Assembly (NCBI GenBank): GCA_933228675.1
Contig: OW121742.1
Span: 19,496,850 to 19,560,849, forward strand
Direction of reading: 5' to 3'
Length of the DNA stretch: 64,000 bases
Source of the DNA: Stomorhina lunata
Lineage: Eukaryota > Arthropoda > Insecta > Diptera > Rhiniidae
Positions within the stretch are counted from its first letter, which is position 1. Each line of letters opens with the position of its first letter. Of the stretch, positions 13,228 to 24,011 are shown piece after piece. Made by a program: the position numbers and the translations under genes. The notes beneath the pieces were generated by a model, which was not told the DNA's origin, did no database searches, and saw only the letters and a list, made by a program, of their open reading frames with translations.

Positions 13228-14129
13228 AGTGTTGGTCATATTTAGGGCTTTTTCAAATCGGTTTCTACTTTGATTTCTGCTCACATAAATATTCCAGTAA
13301 ACAAAAAATAATCACAAAAGAAAGATAATAAAATAATTAACACAACCGTGTGAGAGCTTTTATGAATAAAAAATATTTAGTTTTTATTTTATTCTTATTT
13401 CTTCTTCTAAAATATTTTGCTATGATATCATCCCGTTTATGGGAAGAAAAAAAACAACAAAATAGAAATTTTAAGCCAACAACGCATAAACAAAAATACT
13501 GCAAATAAAATCTTTAAAAATTTGTTTAGAAATCAGTTTAATTTTAAACGAAACCGCTAGAGAAGTCTCCAAGAGAAACTTTACGCAAAATAAAAATTTA
13601 GTAAAAAAATTTATAAAACAAAATAGAGCAATAAAATAATAATGGATTGAAAATTGTGTTAAGATTTCAATATGATAAGATAATAAATTTTAAAAATTAT
13701 TACAGCAGAAATTGCATTTGTGGAAATAATTGAAATTGTGACATCAGTGAATGATTATTTGTTTTGCAGTTAGTGCTAAATTTGTGATAAGAATTTGTTT
13801 ATCAGTGTTTATTTGTTAGAGACAATAAATAAATTAAAGTCTATCTAAATTCAGTTTAAATAAAAAAATCTATAACTGTGTGACTAATACAAAATATACA
13901 TTAAAGTTTTTATTATTCAAATCAATAACTTTGTTGCCAAACAATTACAATGTTTGCCGCAATCAAAATTATAATTGTAACAACCAATTTCTAGTTTTAC
14001 AGCAAAAACTTTATTATTTTGCTTATTCCGGCTAGAACAATCCATAACAAAAATGTCAACACTAGAAATTTAGCATCACATTTCAGCTTTCAAATGCACT
14101 TAATTACACTAGTCAACAAAATATTATAT
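13228..14129. other. Single-copy centre between inverted arrays
   Basis: About 900 bp of unique AT-rich sequence between D2 and its inverted counterpart. It contains isolated splice-like sites (TTTTGCAG near 13768), but I cannot assemble an exon with confidence. Confidence 0.5.
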
Positions 14130-16290
14130 TGAAAATTTTTCTATAGAAACATTTTTTAAAATTTTGCTATAAAAAAAATTTTTAAACGAAAATTTTTCTA
14201 TAGAAAAAAATTTTTTAACAAAAATTTTTCTATAGAAAAAATTTCTATAGAAAAAAATTTTTCTATAGAAAAAATTTTTTAACGAAAATTTTTCTATAGA
14301 AAAAAATTTTTAACGAAAATTTTTCTATAGAAAAAAATTTTTAACGGAAATTTTTCTATAGAAAAAATTTTTTAACGAAAATTTTTCTATAGAAAAAATT
14401 TTTTAACGAAAATTTTTCTATAGAAAAAATTTTTTAACGAAAATTTTTCTATAGAAAAAATTTTTTAACGAAAATTTTTCTATTGAAAAAATTTTTTCTT
14501 GATAATTTTTCTATAGAAAAAAATTGTTAGCGAAAATTTTTCTATAGAAAATATTATTTAACGAACATTTTTCTATAGAAAAAAATTTTTAACGAAAAGT
14601 TTTCTATACAAATATATTTTTAACGAAAATTTTTCTATACAAAAATATTTTTAACGAAAATTTTTCTATACAAAAAAATTTTTTAACGAAAATTTTTCTA
14701 TACAAAAAAAATTTTAACAAAAATTTTTCTATACAAAAATAAATTTTAACGAAAATTTTTCTATACAAAAAAAATTTTAACGACAATTTAAAAAAAAAAA
14801 ATTTTAACGAAAATTTAAAAAAAAAAAATTTTTAACGAAAATTTAAAAAAAAAAAAAATTTAACGAAAATTTTTCTATAGAAAAAATTTTTTAACGAAAA
14901 TTTTTCTATAGAAAAAGTTTTTTCACGAAAATTTTTCTATACAAAAAGTTTTTTAACAAAAATTTTTCTATAGAAACATTTTTTTATCGAAAATTTTTCT
15001 ATAGAAAAATTTTTTTATCGAAAATTTTTCTATAGAAAAATTTTTTTATCGAAAATTTTTCTATAGAAAAATTTTTTTATCGAAAATTTTTCTATAGAAA
15101 AATTTTTTCATCGAAAATTTTTCTATAGAAAAATTGTTTTATCGAAAATTTTTCTATAGAAAATTTTTTTATCGAAAATTTTTCTATAGAAAAATTTTTT
15201 TTTATCGAAAATTTTTCTATAGAAACATTTTTTTATCGAAAATTTTTCTATAGAAAAATTTTTTATCGAAAATTTTTCTATAGAAAAATTTTTTTATCGA
15301 AAATTTTTCTATAGAAAAATTTTTTTATCGAAAATTTTTTAACAAAAATTTTTCTATAGAAAAAAATTTTTAACGGAAATTTTTCTATAGAAAATTTTTT
15401 TTATCGAAAATTTTTCTATAGAAAATTTTTTTTATCGAAAATTTTTCTATAGAAAATTTATTTTATCGAAAATTTTTCTATAGAAAAATTTTTTTATCGA
15501 AAATTTTTCTATAGAAAAATTTTTTTATCGAAAATTTTTCTATAGAAAAATTTTTTTATCGAAAATTTTTCTATAGAAAAATTTTTTTATCGAAAATTTT
15601 TCTATTGAAAAATTTTTTTATCGAAAATTTTTCTATAGAAAAATTTTTTTATCGAAAATTTTTCTATAGAAAAATTTTTTTATCGAAAATTTTTCTATAG
15701 AAAAATTTTTTTATCGAAAATTTTTCTATAGAAAAATTTTTTTATCGAAAATTTTTCTATAGAAAAATTTTTTTATCGAAAATTTTTCTATAGAAAAATT
15801 TTTTTATCGAAAATTTTTCTATAGAAAAATTTTTTTATCGAAAATTTTTCTATAGAAAAATTTTTTTATCGAAAATTTTTCTATAGAAAAATTTTTTTAT
15901 CGAAAATTTTTCTATAGAAAAATTTTTTTATCAAAAATTTTTTTATCGAAATTTTTTTATCGAAAATTTTTCTATAGAAAAATTTTTTTATCAAAAATTT
16001 TTTTATCGAAATTTTTTTATCGAAAATTTTTCTATAGAAAAATTTTTTTATCGAAAATTTTTCTATAGAAAAATTTTTTTAACGAAAATTTTTCTATAGA
16101 AAAATTTTTTTATCGAAAATTTTTCTATAGAAAAATTTTTTTATGGAAAATTTTTTTATAGAAAAAATTTTTATTGAAAATTTTTCTATAAAAAATTTTA
16201 TATTGAAAATTTTTCTTAAGAAAATATATGAATTTTTCTACTGAAAAAATGTCATATTAAAAATTTTTCTATAGTAAAAATTTGACATTA
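14130..16290. repeat. Tandem array D', inverted counterpart of D2 then D1
   Basis: From about 14150 to 14980 the unit is TTAACG + AAAATTTTTCTATAGAAAAA, the reverse complement of the D2/C unit. From about 14985 to 16150 it is TATCG + AAAATTTTTCTATAGAAAA, close to the reverse complement of D1. The subfamily order is therefore the mirror image of 11360-13227. The last 140 bp decay gradually toward the ringer gene. The predicted 60-aa frame inside it is a repeat artefact. Confidence 0.92.
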
Positions 16291-16346
16291 AAAAAAAATT
16301 GTCATTATTATATTTGACCTAAGAAATATTAGAATAGAACTGAATC

Positions 16347-16381
16347 ATGCATAGTATGATTGCTAGAACTGCCGCTTATAG
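16347..16381 (+). other. Candidate upstream exon of ringer with in-frame ATGs
   Basis: A strong donor (ATAG|GTGAGT) ends at 16381 and the acceptor TCATTTCAG ends at 16517, giving a 136-bp intron. Joining them keeps an ATG at 16347 (and another at 16356) in frame with the family-typical ATG at 16525. This would add 14 residues, MHSMIARTAAYRST. An in-frame TGA lies just upstream (16341-16343). The transcription start was not identified. It may simply be 5' untranslated sequence. Confidence 0.5.
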
Positions 16382-16524
16382 GTGAGTTGGGTCCGGAGAT
16401 TTTTAAACAATTTTTAGAAAAAAAAAATCGAATATTAAAAATTTCTTATACATATTTTACTCAAAAGTCTTTACTTTCAATAATTTAATTAGTTTATAAA
16501 ATTTGTTGTCATTTCAGAAGCACC

Positions 16525-17152
16525 ATGTCTGACGAAGCTACCAATGGCAGTGCCTCACCAGCCCCACCCACCACTGAATTGGCGGAGATGGCTTTAGAAG
16601 AGCCCAAAGTTTCATTCCTAGACCAATTTAAGGCCTTCTCTAAATTCGGCGATACCAAGTCCGATGGCAAATTGATTACACTGTCACAAAGTGATAAGTG
16701 GATGAAACAGGCCAAAGTAATCGATAAGAAAATCACCACCACCGATACCGGTATTCACTTTAAGAAATTCAAGGCCATGAAAATTTCCCATGCGGATTAT
16801 AATAAATTCCTAGAAGATTTGGCCAAGACTAAAAAGGTTGAATTGTCGGAAATTAAAAATAAAATGGCCTCATGTGGGGCACCAGGTGTTATGCAAGTTT
16901 CGGTAAGTTTGGATTTACTTTAAAAAGTTGAGATGTGTATAAATTAATATTTTTTTTTTATTCCAGGCTGGCAAAGCTGCCTCTGCTGTAGAACGCTTGA
17001 CCGATACCAGCAAATATACCGGATCTCATAAGGAACGTTTTGATGCCACTGGCAAGGGCAAGGGTATTGCTGGTCGTAAAAATCTTGTTGATGATTCGGG
17101 CTATGTTTCGGGTTATCAGAATAAGGATACCTATCCTGCTACCGGCAATTAA
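16525..17152 (+). CDS. ringer: Tubulin polymerization-promoting protein (TPPP/p25 family), ringmaker homologue
   Basis: Two coding exons, 16525-16902 and 16967-17152, joined in phase 0 across a 64-bp intron (CG|GTAAGT ... TTCCAG|GC), giving 187 aa. The p25-alpha domain covers most of the protein: [19 protein letters not shown] near residues 31-49, DTGIHFKKF in the middle, and the C-terminal family signature with [20 protein letters not shown] and [13 protein letters not shown] proteins bind and bundle microtubules; fly ringmaker acts in axons (family knowledge). The N-terminal 25 residues are low-complexity. The start chosen is the ATG behind the acceptor at 16517, preceded by CACC. An alternative upstream start is listed separately. 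The gene sits directly beside a 2-kb tandem array, which does not enter the coding exons. Confidence 0.95.
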
Positions 17153-17397
17153 ATTAGTTTTTTTGTATTTTAAGCTTAAACGATGCAAATCAAAACTTTT
17201 TATAAAATTTTACTAATTTATTAAATATTAGAGCCTCAACAACAAAAACACATATATTTAAGTCTTAACATTTTAGTTTTTAAGTAAAAATTTAATGTAA
17301 AAATTCTTTTATCCTAAAACTCACATTTTTTTCTTTGATTTTTTTTTCTTAAGAAGTTTTTAGTTAATTTTTCTTTATAATTATTTTGTGTTTATTA

Positions 17398-17403
17398 AAT
17401 AAA
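17398..17403 (+). terminator. Poly(A) signal of ringer
   Basis: AATAAA about 245 bp past the ringer stop codon, in an AT-rich 3' UTR and followed by a T/G-rich stretch. The most likely 3' end signal. Confidence 0.55.
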
Positions 17404-17806
17404 TTGTGATATTATTTTTGTGTTAATTTGTATCTTCTTTTTTTACGAAATTATATCTGACCTCTCCAAACTTTTCGGATCAACTTAAGTACCCACAAAG
17501 AAAAACGGATATTAATAGTTCAAATTTTTCCTCTAGAATATTTTGGAAAGTAGATACAATATATACAATATATTTAAAATATTTTTCAGATTATAAAAAA
17601 ACACACCTGTATTATACCTAAAAAGTATATTTCGAAACCAATAAATTGACTGTTCGTAACTTATTGAGATAAAAAACATCAAAAACTAAAGATTGTTAGG
17701 ATCTAAAACAGTGGTGGGCAGCACAATAACAAATTATATCTGTGGCAATAAATTATAATGGCTTAAGTTGAAATAAGTGCTTTTTCATTTTATTATAAGT
17801 GACCCG

Positions 17807-17944
17807 GTCTATGAAAAGGTGGCTTTTGACTCAAAAACAAAATTTTGAAAAATTAGCTAATTTTTCGAAAATTTTCTAAATTTTTGGCTAATTTTTTGAA
17901 ATTATGTTCTTGAGTTATAAGCCACCTTTTCCCTTTTCATAGAC
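17807..17944. repeat. Foldback sequence with about 55-bp imperfect inverted arms
   Basis: The left arm begins GTCTATGAAAAGGTGGCTTT and the right arm ends in the reverse complement of the same blocks (GCCACCTTTT ... TTTTCATAGAC). The right arm contains a small insertion. The loop is under 30 bp. Probably a foldback or MITE-like remnant, since no coding capacity is seen. Confidence 0.6.
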
Positions 17945-18182
17945 AAAACCCTCAATATCTCAAAATTTAACTTTATTTATTGCCACAGCAATGATACAAC
18001 AACTTCTACCACCAATGATAGAAAAACTGAAATGTTGCCCTTCGCTGATCTAAAATCTTAACGATCCGTTATGATATGTCAATTTATCCGATTCGATGTA
18101 AAGATCTTAATAAATAAAATTAAACCCTATTATAAATAATGAGTAGTTCTTAGTCTTGAGCTACTAAAAGGTTTGTATCATT

Positions 18183-18236
18183 AAAACAAGTAAGAAAGTA
18201 GTAAAAACGCCGAACCGTGATCATATGGTTCCACTG
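18183..18236 (-). mobile_element. Terminal fragment of the 3506-4286 element family
   Basis: AAACAAGTAAGAAAG at about 18184 followed by a diverged GCCGAACCGTGATCATATGG block is the reverse complement of the tail of copy 1 (4243-4285). Only the end of the element is present, and array E starts immediately after it. Confidence 0.5.
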
Positions 18237-21200
18237 AAAATTTTCAACAATTTTTCAAAAATTTACGTTTTATAGCAAATTTTTCAAAAATTTACTTTTT
18301 ATAGGAAATTTTTCAAAAATTTACTTTTTATAGGAAATTTTTCAAAAATTTACTTTTTATAGGAAATTTTTCAAAAATTTACTTTTTATAGGAAATTTTT
18401 CAAAAATTTACTTTTTATAGGAAATTTTTCAAAAATTTACTTTTTATAGGAAATTTTTCAAAAATTTACTTTTTATAGGAAATTTTTCAAAAATTTACTT
18501 TTTATCGGAAATTTTTCAAAAATTTACTTTTTATAGGAAATTTTTCAAAAATTTACTTTTTATAGGAAATTTTTCAAAAATTTACTTTTTATAGGAAATT
18601 TTTCAAAAATTTACTTTTTATAGGAAATTTTTCAAAAATTTACTTTTTATAGGAAATTTTTCAAAAATTTACTTTTTATAGGAAATTTTTCAAAAATTTA
18701 CTTTTTATAGGAAATTTTTAAAAAATTTACTTTTTATAGGAAATTTTTCAAAAATTTACTTTTTATAGGAAATTTTTCAAAAATTTACATTTTATAGGAA
18801 ATTTTTCAAAAATTTACTTTTTATAGGAATTTTTCAAAAATTTACTTTTTATAGGAAATTTTTCAAAAATTTACTTTTTATAGGAAATTTTTCAAAAATT
18901 TACTTTTTATAGGAAATTTTTCAAAAATTTACTTTTTATAGGAAATTTTTCAAAAATTTACTTTTTATAGGAAATTTTTCAAAAATTTACTTTTTATAGG
19001 AAATTTTTCAAAAATTTACTTTTTATAGGAAATTTTTCAAAAATTTACTTTTTATAGGAAATTTTTCAAAAATTTACTTTTTATAGGAAATTTTTCAAAA
19101 ATTTACTTTTAATAGGAAATTTTTCAAAAATTTACTTTTTATAGGAAATTTTTCAAAAATTTACTTTTTATAGGAAATTTTTCAAAAATTTGCTTTTTAT
19201 AGGAAATTTTTCAAAAATTTACTTTTTATAGGAAATTTTTCAAAAATTTACTTTTTAAAGGAAATTTTTCAAAAATTTGCTTTTAATAGGAAATTTTTCA
19301 AAAATTTGCTTTTTATAGGAAATTTTTCAAAAATTTACTTTTTATAGGAAATTTTTCAAAAATTTACTTTTTATAGGAAATTTTTCAAAAATTTACTTTT
19401 TATAGGAAATTTTTCAAAAATTTACTTTTTATAGGAAATTTTTCAAAAATTTACTTTTTATAGGAAATTTTTCAAAAATTTACTTTTTATAGGAAATTTT
19501 TCAAAAATTTACTTTTTATAGGAAATTTTTCAAAAATTTACTTTTTATAGGAAATTTTTTCAAAAATTTACTTTTATAGGAAATTTTTCACAAATTTACT
19601 TTTTATAGGATATTTTTCAAAAATTTACTTTTTATAGGAAATTTTTCAAAAATTTGCTTTTTATAGGAAATTTTTCAAAAATTTACTTTTTATAGGAAAT
19701 TTTTCAAAAATTTACTTTTTATGGGAAATATTTCAAAAATTTACTTTTTATAGGAAATTTTTCAAAAATTTGCTTTTTATATGAAATTTTTAAAAAATTT
19801 GCGTTTTATAAGAAATTTTTCAAAAATTTACTTTTTATAGGAAATTTTTCAAAAATTTACTTTTTATAGGAAATTTTTCAAAAATTTACTTTTTATATGA
19901 AAATTTTCAAAAATTTACTTTTTATAAGAAATTTTTCAAAAATTTACTTTTTATAGGAAATTTTTCAAAAATTTGCTTTTAATAGGAAATTTTTCAAAAA
20001 TTTGCTTTTTATAGGAAATTTTTCAAAAATTTACTTTTTATAGGAAATTTTTCAAAAATTTACTTTTTATAGGAAATTTTTCAAAAATTTACTTTTTATA
20101 GGAAATTTTTCAAAAATTTACTTTTTATAGGAAATTTTTCAAAAATTTACTTTTTATAGGAAATTTTTCAAAAATTTACTTTTTATAGGAAATTTTTCAA
20201 AAATTTACTTTTTATAGGAAATTTTTCAAAAATTTACTTTTTATAGGAAATTTTTCAAAAATTTACTTTTTATAGGAAATTTTTCAAAAATTTACTTTTT
20301 ATAGGAAATTTTTCAAAAATTTACTTTTTATAGGAAATTTTTCAAAAATTTACTTTTTATAGGAAATTTTTCAAAAATTTACTTTTTATAGGAAATTTTT
20401 CAAAAATTTACTTTTTATAGGAAATTTTTCAAAAATTTACTTTTTATAGGAAATTTTTCAAAAATTTACTTTTTATAGGAAATTTTTCAAAAATTTACTT
20501 TTTATAGGAAATTTTTCAAAAATTTACTTTTTATAGAAAATTTTTCAAAAATTTGCGTTTTATAGGAAATTTTTCAAAAATTTACTTTTTATAGGAAATT
20601 TTTCAAAAATTTACTTTTTATAGGAAATTTTTAAAAATTTACTTTTTATAGGAAATTTTTAAAAATTTACTTTTTATAGGAAATTTTTCAAAAATTTACT
20701 TTTTATAGGAAATTTTTGAAAAATTTTCGTTTTATAGAAAATTTTTTAAAAATTTTTAGTTTTATAGGAAATTTTTCAAAATTTTTAGTTTTATAGGAAA
20801 TTTTTCAAAAATTTTTAGTTTTATAGGAAATTTTTCAAAAATTTTTAATTTTACAGGAAATTTTTCAAAAATTTACTTTTTATAGGAAATTTTTCAAAAA
20901 TTTACTTTTTATAGGAAATTTTTCAAAAATTTACTTTTTATAGGAAATTTTTCAAAAATTTACTTTTTATAGGAAATTTTTCAAAAATTTACTTTTTATA
21001 GGAAATTTTCAAAAAATTTACTTTTTATAGGAAATTTTCAAAAATTTACTTTTTATAGGAAATTTTTCAAAAATTTACTTTTTATAGGAAATTTGTCAAA
21101 AATTTACTTTTTATAGAAAATTTTTCAAAAATTTGCGTTTTATAGGAAATTTTTCAAAAGTTTACTTTTTATAGGAAATTTTTCAAAAATTTACTTTTTA

Positions 21201-21610
21201 TAGGAAATTTTTAAAAATTTACTTTTTATAGGAAATTTTTCAAAAATTTAATTTTTATAGGAAATTTTTGAAAAATTTTCGTTTTATAGAAAATTTTTAA
21301 AAAATTTTTAGTTTTATAGAAAATTTTTAAAAAATTTTTAGTTTTATAGGAAATTTTTCAAAATTTTTAGTTTTATAGGAAATTTTTCAAAAATTTTTAG
21401 TTTTATAGGAAATTTTTCAAAAATTTTTAGTCTTAAGGAAATTTTTCAAAAATTTTTAATTTCATAGGAAATTTTTCAAAAATTTACTTTTTATAGGAAA
21501 TTTTTCAAAAATTTGCTTTTTATAGGAAATTTTTCAAAAATTTGCTTTCTATAGGAATTAAAAAATTTACTTTTTATAGGAAATTTTTCAAAGATTTACT
21601 TTTTCTTTAA
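18237..21610. repeat. Tandem array E, 29-bp unit
   Basis: About 115 copies of a 29-bp unit, ATAGGAAATTTTTC followed by AAAAATTTACTTTTT. Related to array B but with TTACTTTTT in place of TTCCTATTTTT. Most units are identical. A variant cluster (TTTGCGTTTTATAGG, TTTTCGTTTTATAGAAAA, TTTTTAGTTTTATAGG) occurs twice, near 20540-20870 and 21115-21480. Confidence 0.95.
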
Positions 21611-22755
21611 AAGTAAAAAGTAATAAAAATATTGAAAATTGCTTGATTTCGAAAATAGGATAAATCGGGAGGAAAATGGGTAAAATCTTTTTTTGGTAAT
21701 TTTTATATTCAACATCAAAAAGAGTAGGGGGTATACTAAGATTGTCATTTCGTTTGTAATTCCCATAATATTGGCTTAAAAACCATATAGGAATCCTTAC
21801 AAAATTCTAAGATGAACAAGCTATGTCAGTCAGGATATCCATCTCTCTGTTGAAGGCATGATAGGACCTGACCTTTAAAATTTTTCGGTAGCTGAAGTGA
21901 TTTGTTGAGTGAAATGGATTTTGATTTTATTTTAAAATTTAATTTAAATTTGTGAAAAATTTAATAAAAACTCTTAACTTTAGGATTTCATAATCAAATT
22001 TTACTATATTGCTTTCTTTTTTATCTAAACAATAAATATACGTTTCTGAGCCACAAGTGGTAAAAAATTCAAAATTAGAATTAACCAAAAAAAAAAAAAA
22101 ACAAAACTAAAAATCATTTGAACTGTCGCCTTTAAAGTAGTGCGTCGGCGGTTTAAATATGATATAACATACGATTTTGTATTTTTAAAGTCTTCCAAAT
22201 TTAATATATATAAATTCTACTTAATAAAACATTTTCATTAAAAGATAAATAAAGGTTGTAAGCGAAAATTTTTCTTTGAAAAATCTTATATCAGAAATGA
22301 TTCAAGTCTAAAAAGTGTTCCGTTTGGAATATAATAAATCTGAGTAAAAATATAACTTTTGGCGAAAAATCTTAATAATGTCCACACCTAAATCTGAGAA
22401 AAAGCTTAAATTGAAAAAGAATCTTAAGAACTTATGTATGAGTTCGAGACGGGCTTATGTCCTTTTTCAAATCATATATTTAGGATTGAAACAAAACATA
22501 TATTTCTGATCGAAAAGGTAAAAAAATCTTTGTCTACAAGCTTTAAAATAAAGCTTAAATAAGATCATCTCAAACTAATGAATAAAAAAAATTCAACACA
22601 TCATTGATTGAAAAAGACTAATCACATTATAATTTTGAAATTAATATCTACAACTGCACCTGCTGTAATTGTATTGTTACATATAACAAAAGTTATGCAA
22701 TCTGTATCTGAGTATGAAAAAACCAATGAGGAATATCAAGTGACACTTTTGGAAG
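21611..22755. other. Intergenic sequence upstream of the Pdh-like gene
   Basis: AT-rich with scattered stop codons on both strands. I recognise no gene or element. Confidence 0.5.
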
Positions 22756-22759
22756 GGGC

Positions 22760-22768
22760 TATATAAAA
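22760..22768 (+). promoter_or_regulatory. TATA box of the Pdh-like gene
   Basis: TATATAAAA preceded by a G-rich GGAAGGGGC, about 160 bp before the start codon. This predicts transcription from about 22790 and a roughly 135-nt leader, typical of a strongly regulated tissue-specific fly gene. Confidence 0.6.
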
Positions 22769-22925
22769 TCGACCTCATTTGAACAAAATAACCGCATTTT
22801 ATAATTAATCATCAAGAAGCCAACATTATACTGAAGAGCTATATCTATTAAATAGATTCTAAAGCAAGGAAAAATAAATTAAAGGATATTTTTTGGAAGT
22901 CTGAAAAGATTTTTAAAAGAAAAAA

Positions 22926-23851
22926 ATGGCTTTTAAAGGCAAACATGCTGTTGTTACAGGAGGTGCCAGTGGTATAGGCCTACAAGTAGTCAAACAATTA
23001 CTTATACATGAGGCTCATGTAAGTTTTTTCCTTTTAACTTTTGTTAAAAACAAACTAACAACTTTGAATTTTCTTAGAAAGTAGCCATCATAGATATACA
23101 GGATAATTTGGAAGAAATTGTGGGTTTAAGAGCTGTTTTTCCTTTACAACATTTAATGCTCATCAAAATGGATGTCTCCAATGCCAAGGGTATTGAGGCT
23201 ACATACGATGAAGTTTTGAAATCTTTTGGTCATTTGGATGTAGTTGTTAATGTTGCTGGTATTTTTAATGACAAAGATGTTCAACGTACTCTATTGGTTA
23301 ATTTGGGCGGTATGATTAACTCTACTCTGAATGCTGTGAGAATTATGTCTACAGAACATGGTGGCAAGGGAGGCATAATTTGTAATATGTCCTCGGTAGT
23401 GGGCTTGGATCCCATGTTTTTGGTGCCAATTTATGCGGCTACAAAAGCTGGTATTATTAATTTTACTCGCTGTCTGGGAGTAAGTATTTTCTTCAAAAAT
23501 AAAATATTTATTGATTATAAAAATTGATTGCTTTGTCTTTGTTTGGATAAATAGAAAGATATCCATTATCAGCGTACTGGTGTTAAATTTATAACTGTCT
23601 GCCCGGGAGCCACAATCACCGATATGTTTACAAATTTCACTGAAAAAATGTTATATCCTGAGATGAGCGATGAATCCTATTTGGTATTAGATCGTTTGCA
23701 CAAGCAAAGTGCCGCTGATGTATCACGTTGTCTGATCAGTGCTTTGGAAAAGGATGAAAATGGAGCTGTCTATATAATAGAAGGCAAGCGTTTGTTTCCC
23801 ATTGAAATGGGCCGCTATTGGTCGGGTATAGAAAAGGAGTTAAATCAATAG
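22926..23851 (+). CDS. Pdh: Short-chain dehydrogenase/reductase, photoreceptor dehydrogenase/insect ADH-like
   Basis: Three exons, 22926-23018, 23078-23479 and 23555-23851, all joined in phase 0, give 263 aa. The Rossmann nucleotide-binding motif TGGASGIG lies at about residues 11-18, with VNVAG in the middle, the catalytic serine in NMSSVVG, and the YxxxK pair in YAATK; the substrate side begins at CPGATITDMF. This is the classical SDR layout and length, oxidising an alcohol with NAD(P). Overall wording is closest to Drosophila Pdh (retinal pigment-cell dehydrogenase) and its neighbour CG4842; I cannot separate these two by eye. The ATG is preceded by AAAA and begins exactly at the family N-terminus (MAFKGKHAVVTGG). 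The gene ends tail to tail with Tcs3, 160 bp apart. Confidence 0.9.
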
Positions 23852-23928
23852 TTTAAGCCATTCTAAAAATCGCCATATTTATATAGACATGTGATAGCAG
23901 ATAAGAAGCAAAATAATTTTATATTAAT

Positions 23929-23934
23929 AATAAA
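23929..23934 (+). terminator. Poly(A) signal of the Pdh-like gene
   Basis: AATAAA 78 bp after the stop codon. The Tcs3 signal on the other strand lies only about 50 bp further on, so the two 3' ends nearly touch. Confidence 0.6.
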
Positions 23935-23981
23935 GATAATAGATATTGACAAACCTTGTTTTAAGTTTTCTTGAAAAGTCC

Positions 23982-23987
23982 TTTATT
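23982..23987 (-). terminator. Poly(A) signal of Tcs3
   Basis: TTTATT on the + strand (AATAAA on the minus strand), 25 bp after the Tcs3 stop codon. Confidence 0.5.
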
Positions 23988-24011
23988 AAAAAAAATATTA
24001 AGTTAACTTAA

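Noticed and set aside
14604..14786. 60-aa repetitive frame on the minus strand
   Set aside because: It is translation of array D' units; the frame exists because a few units happen to lack stops.
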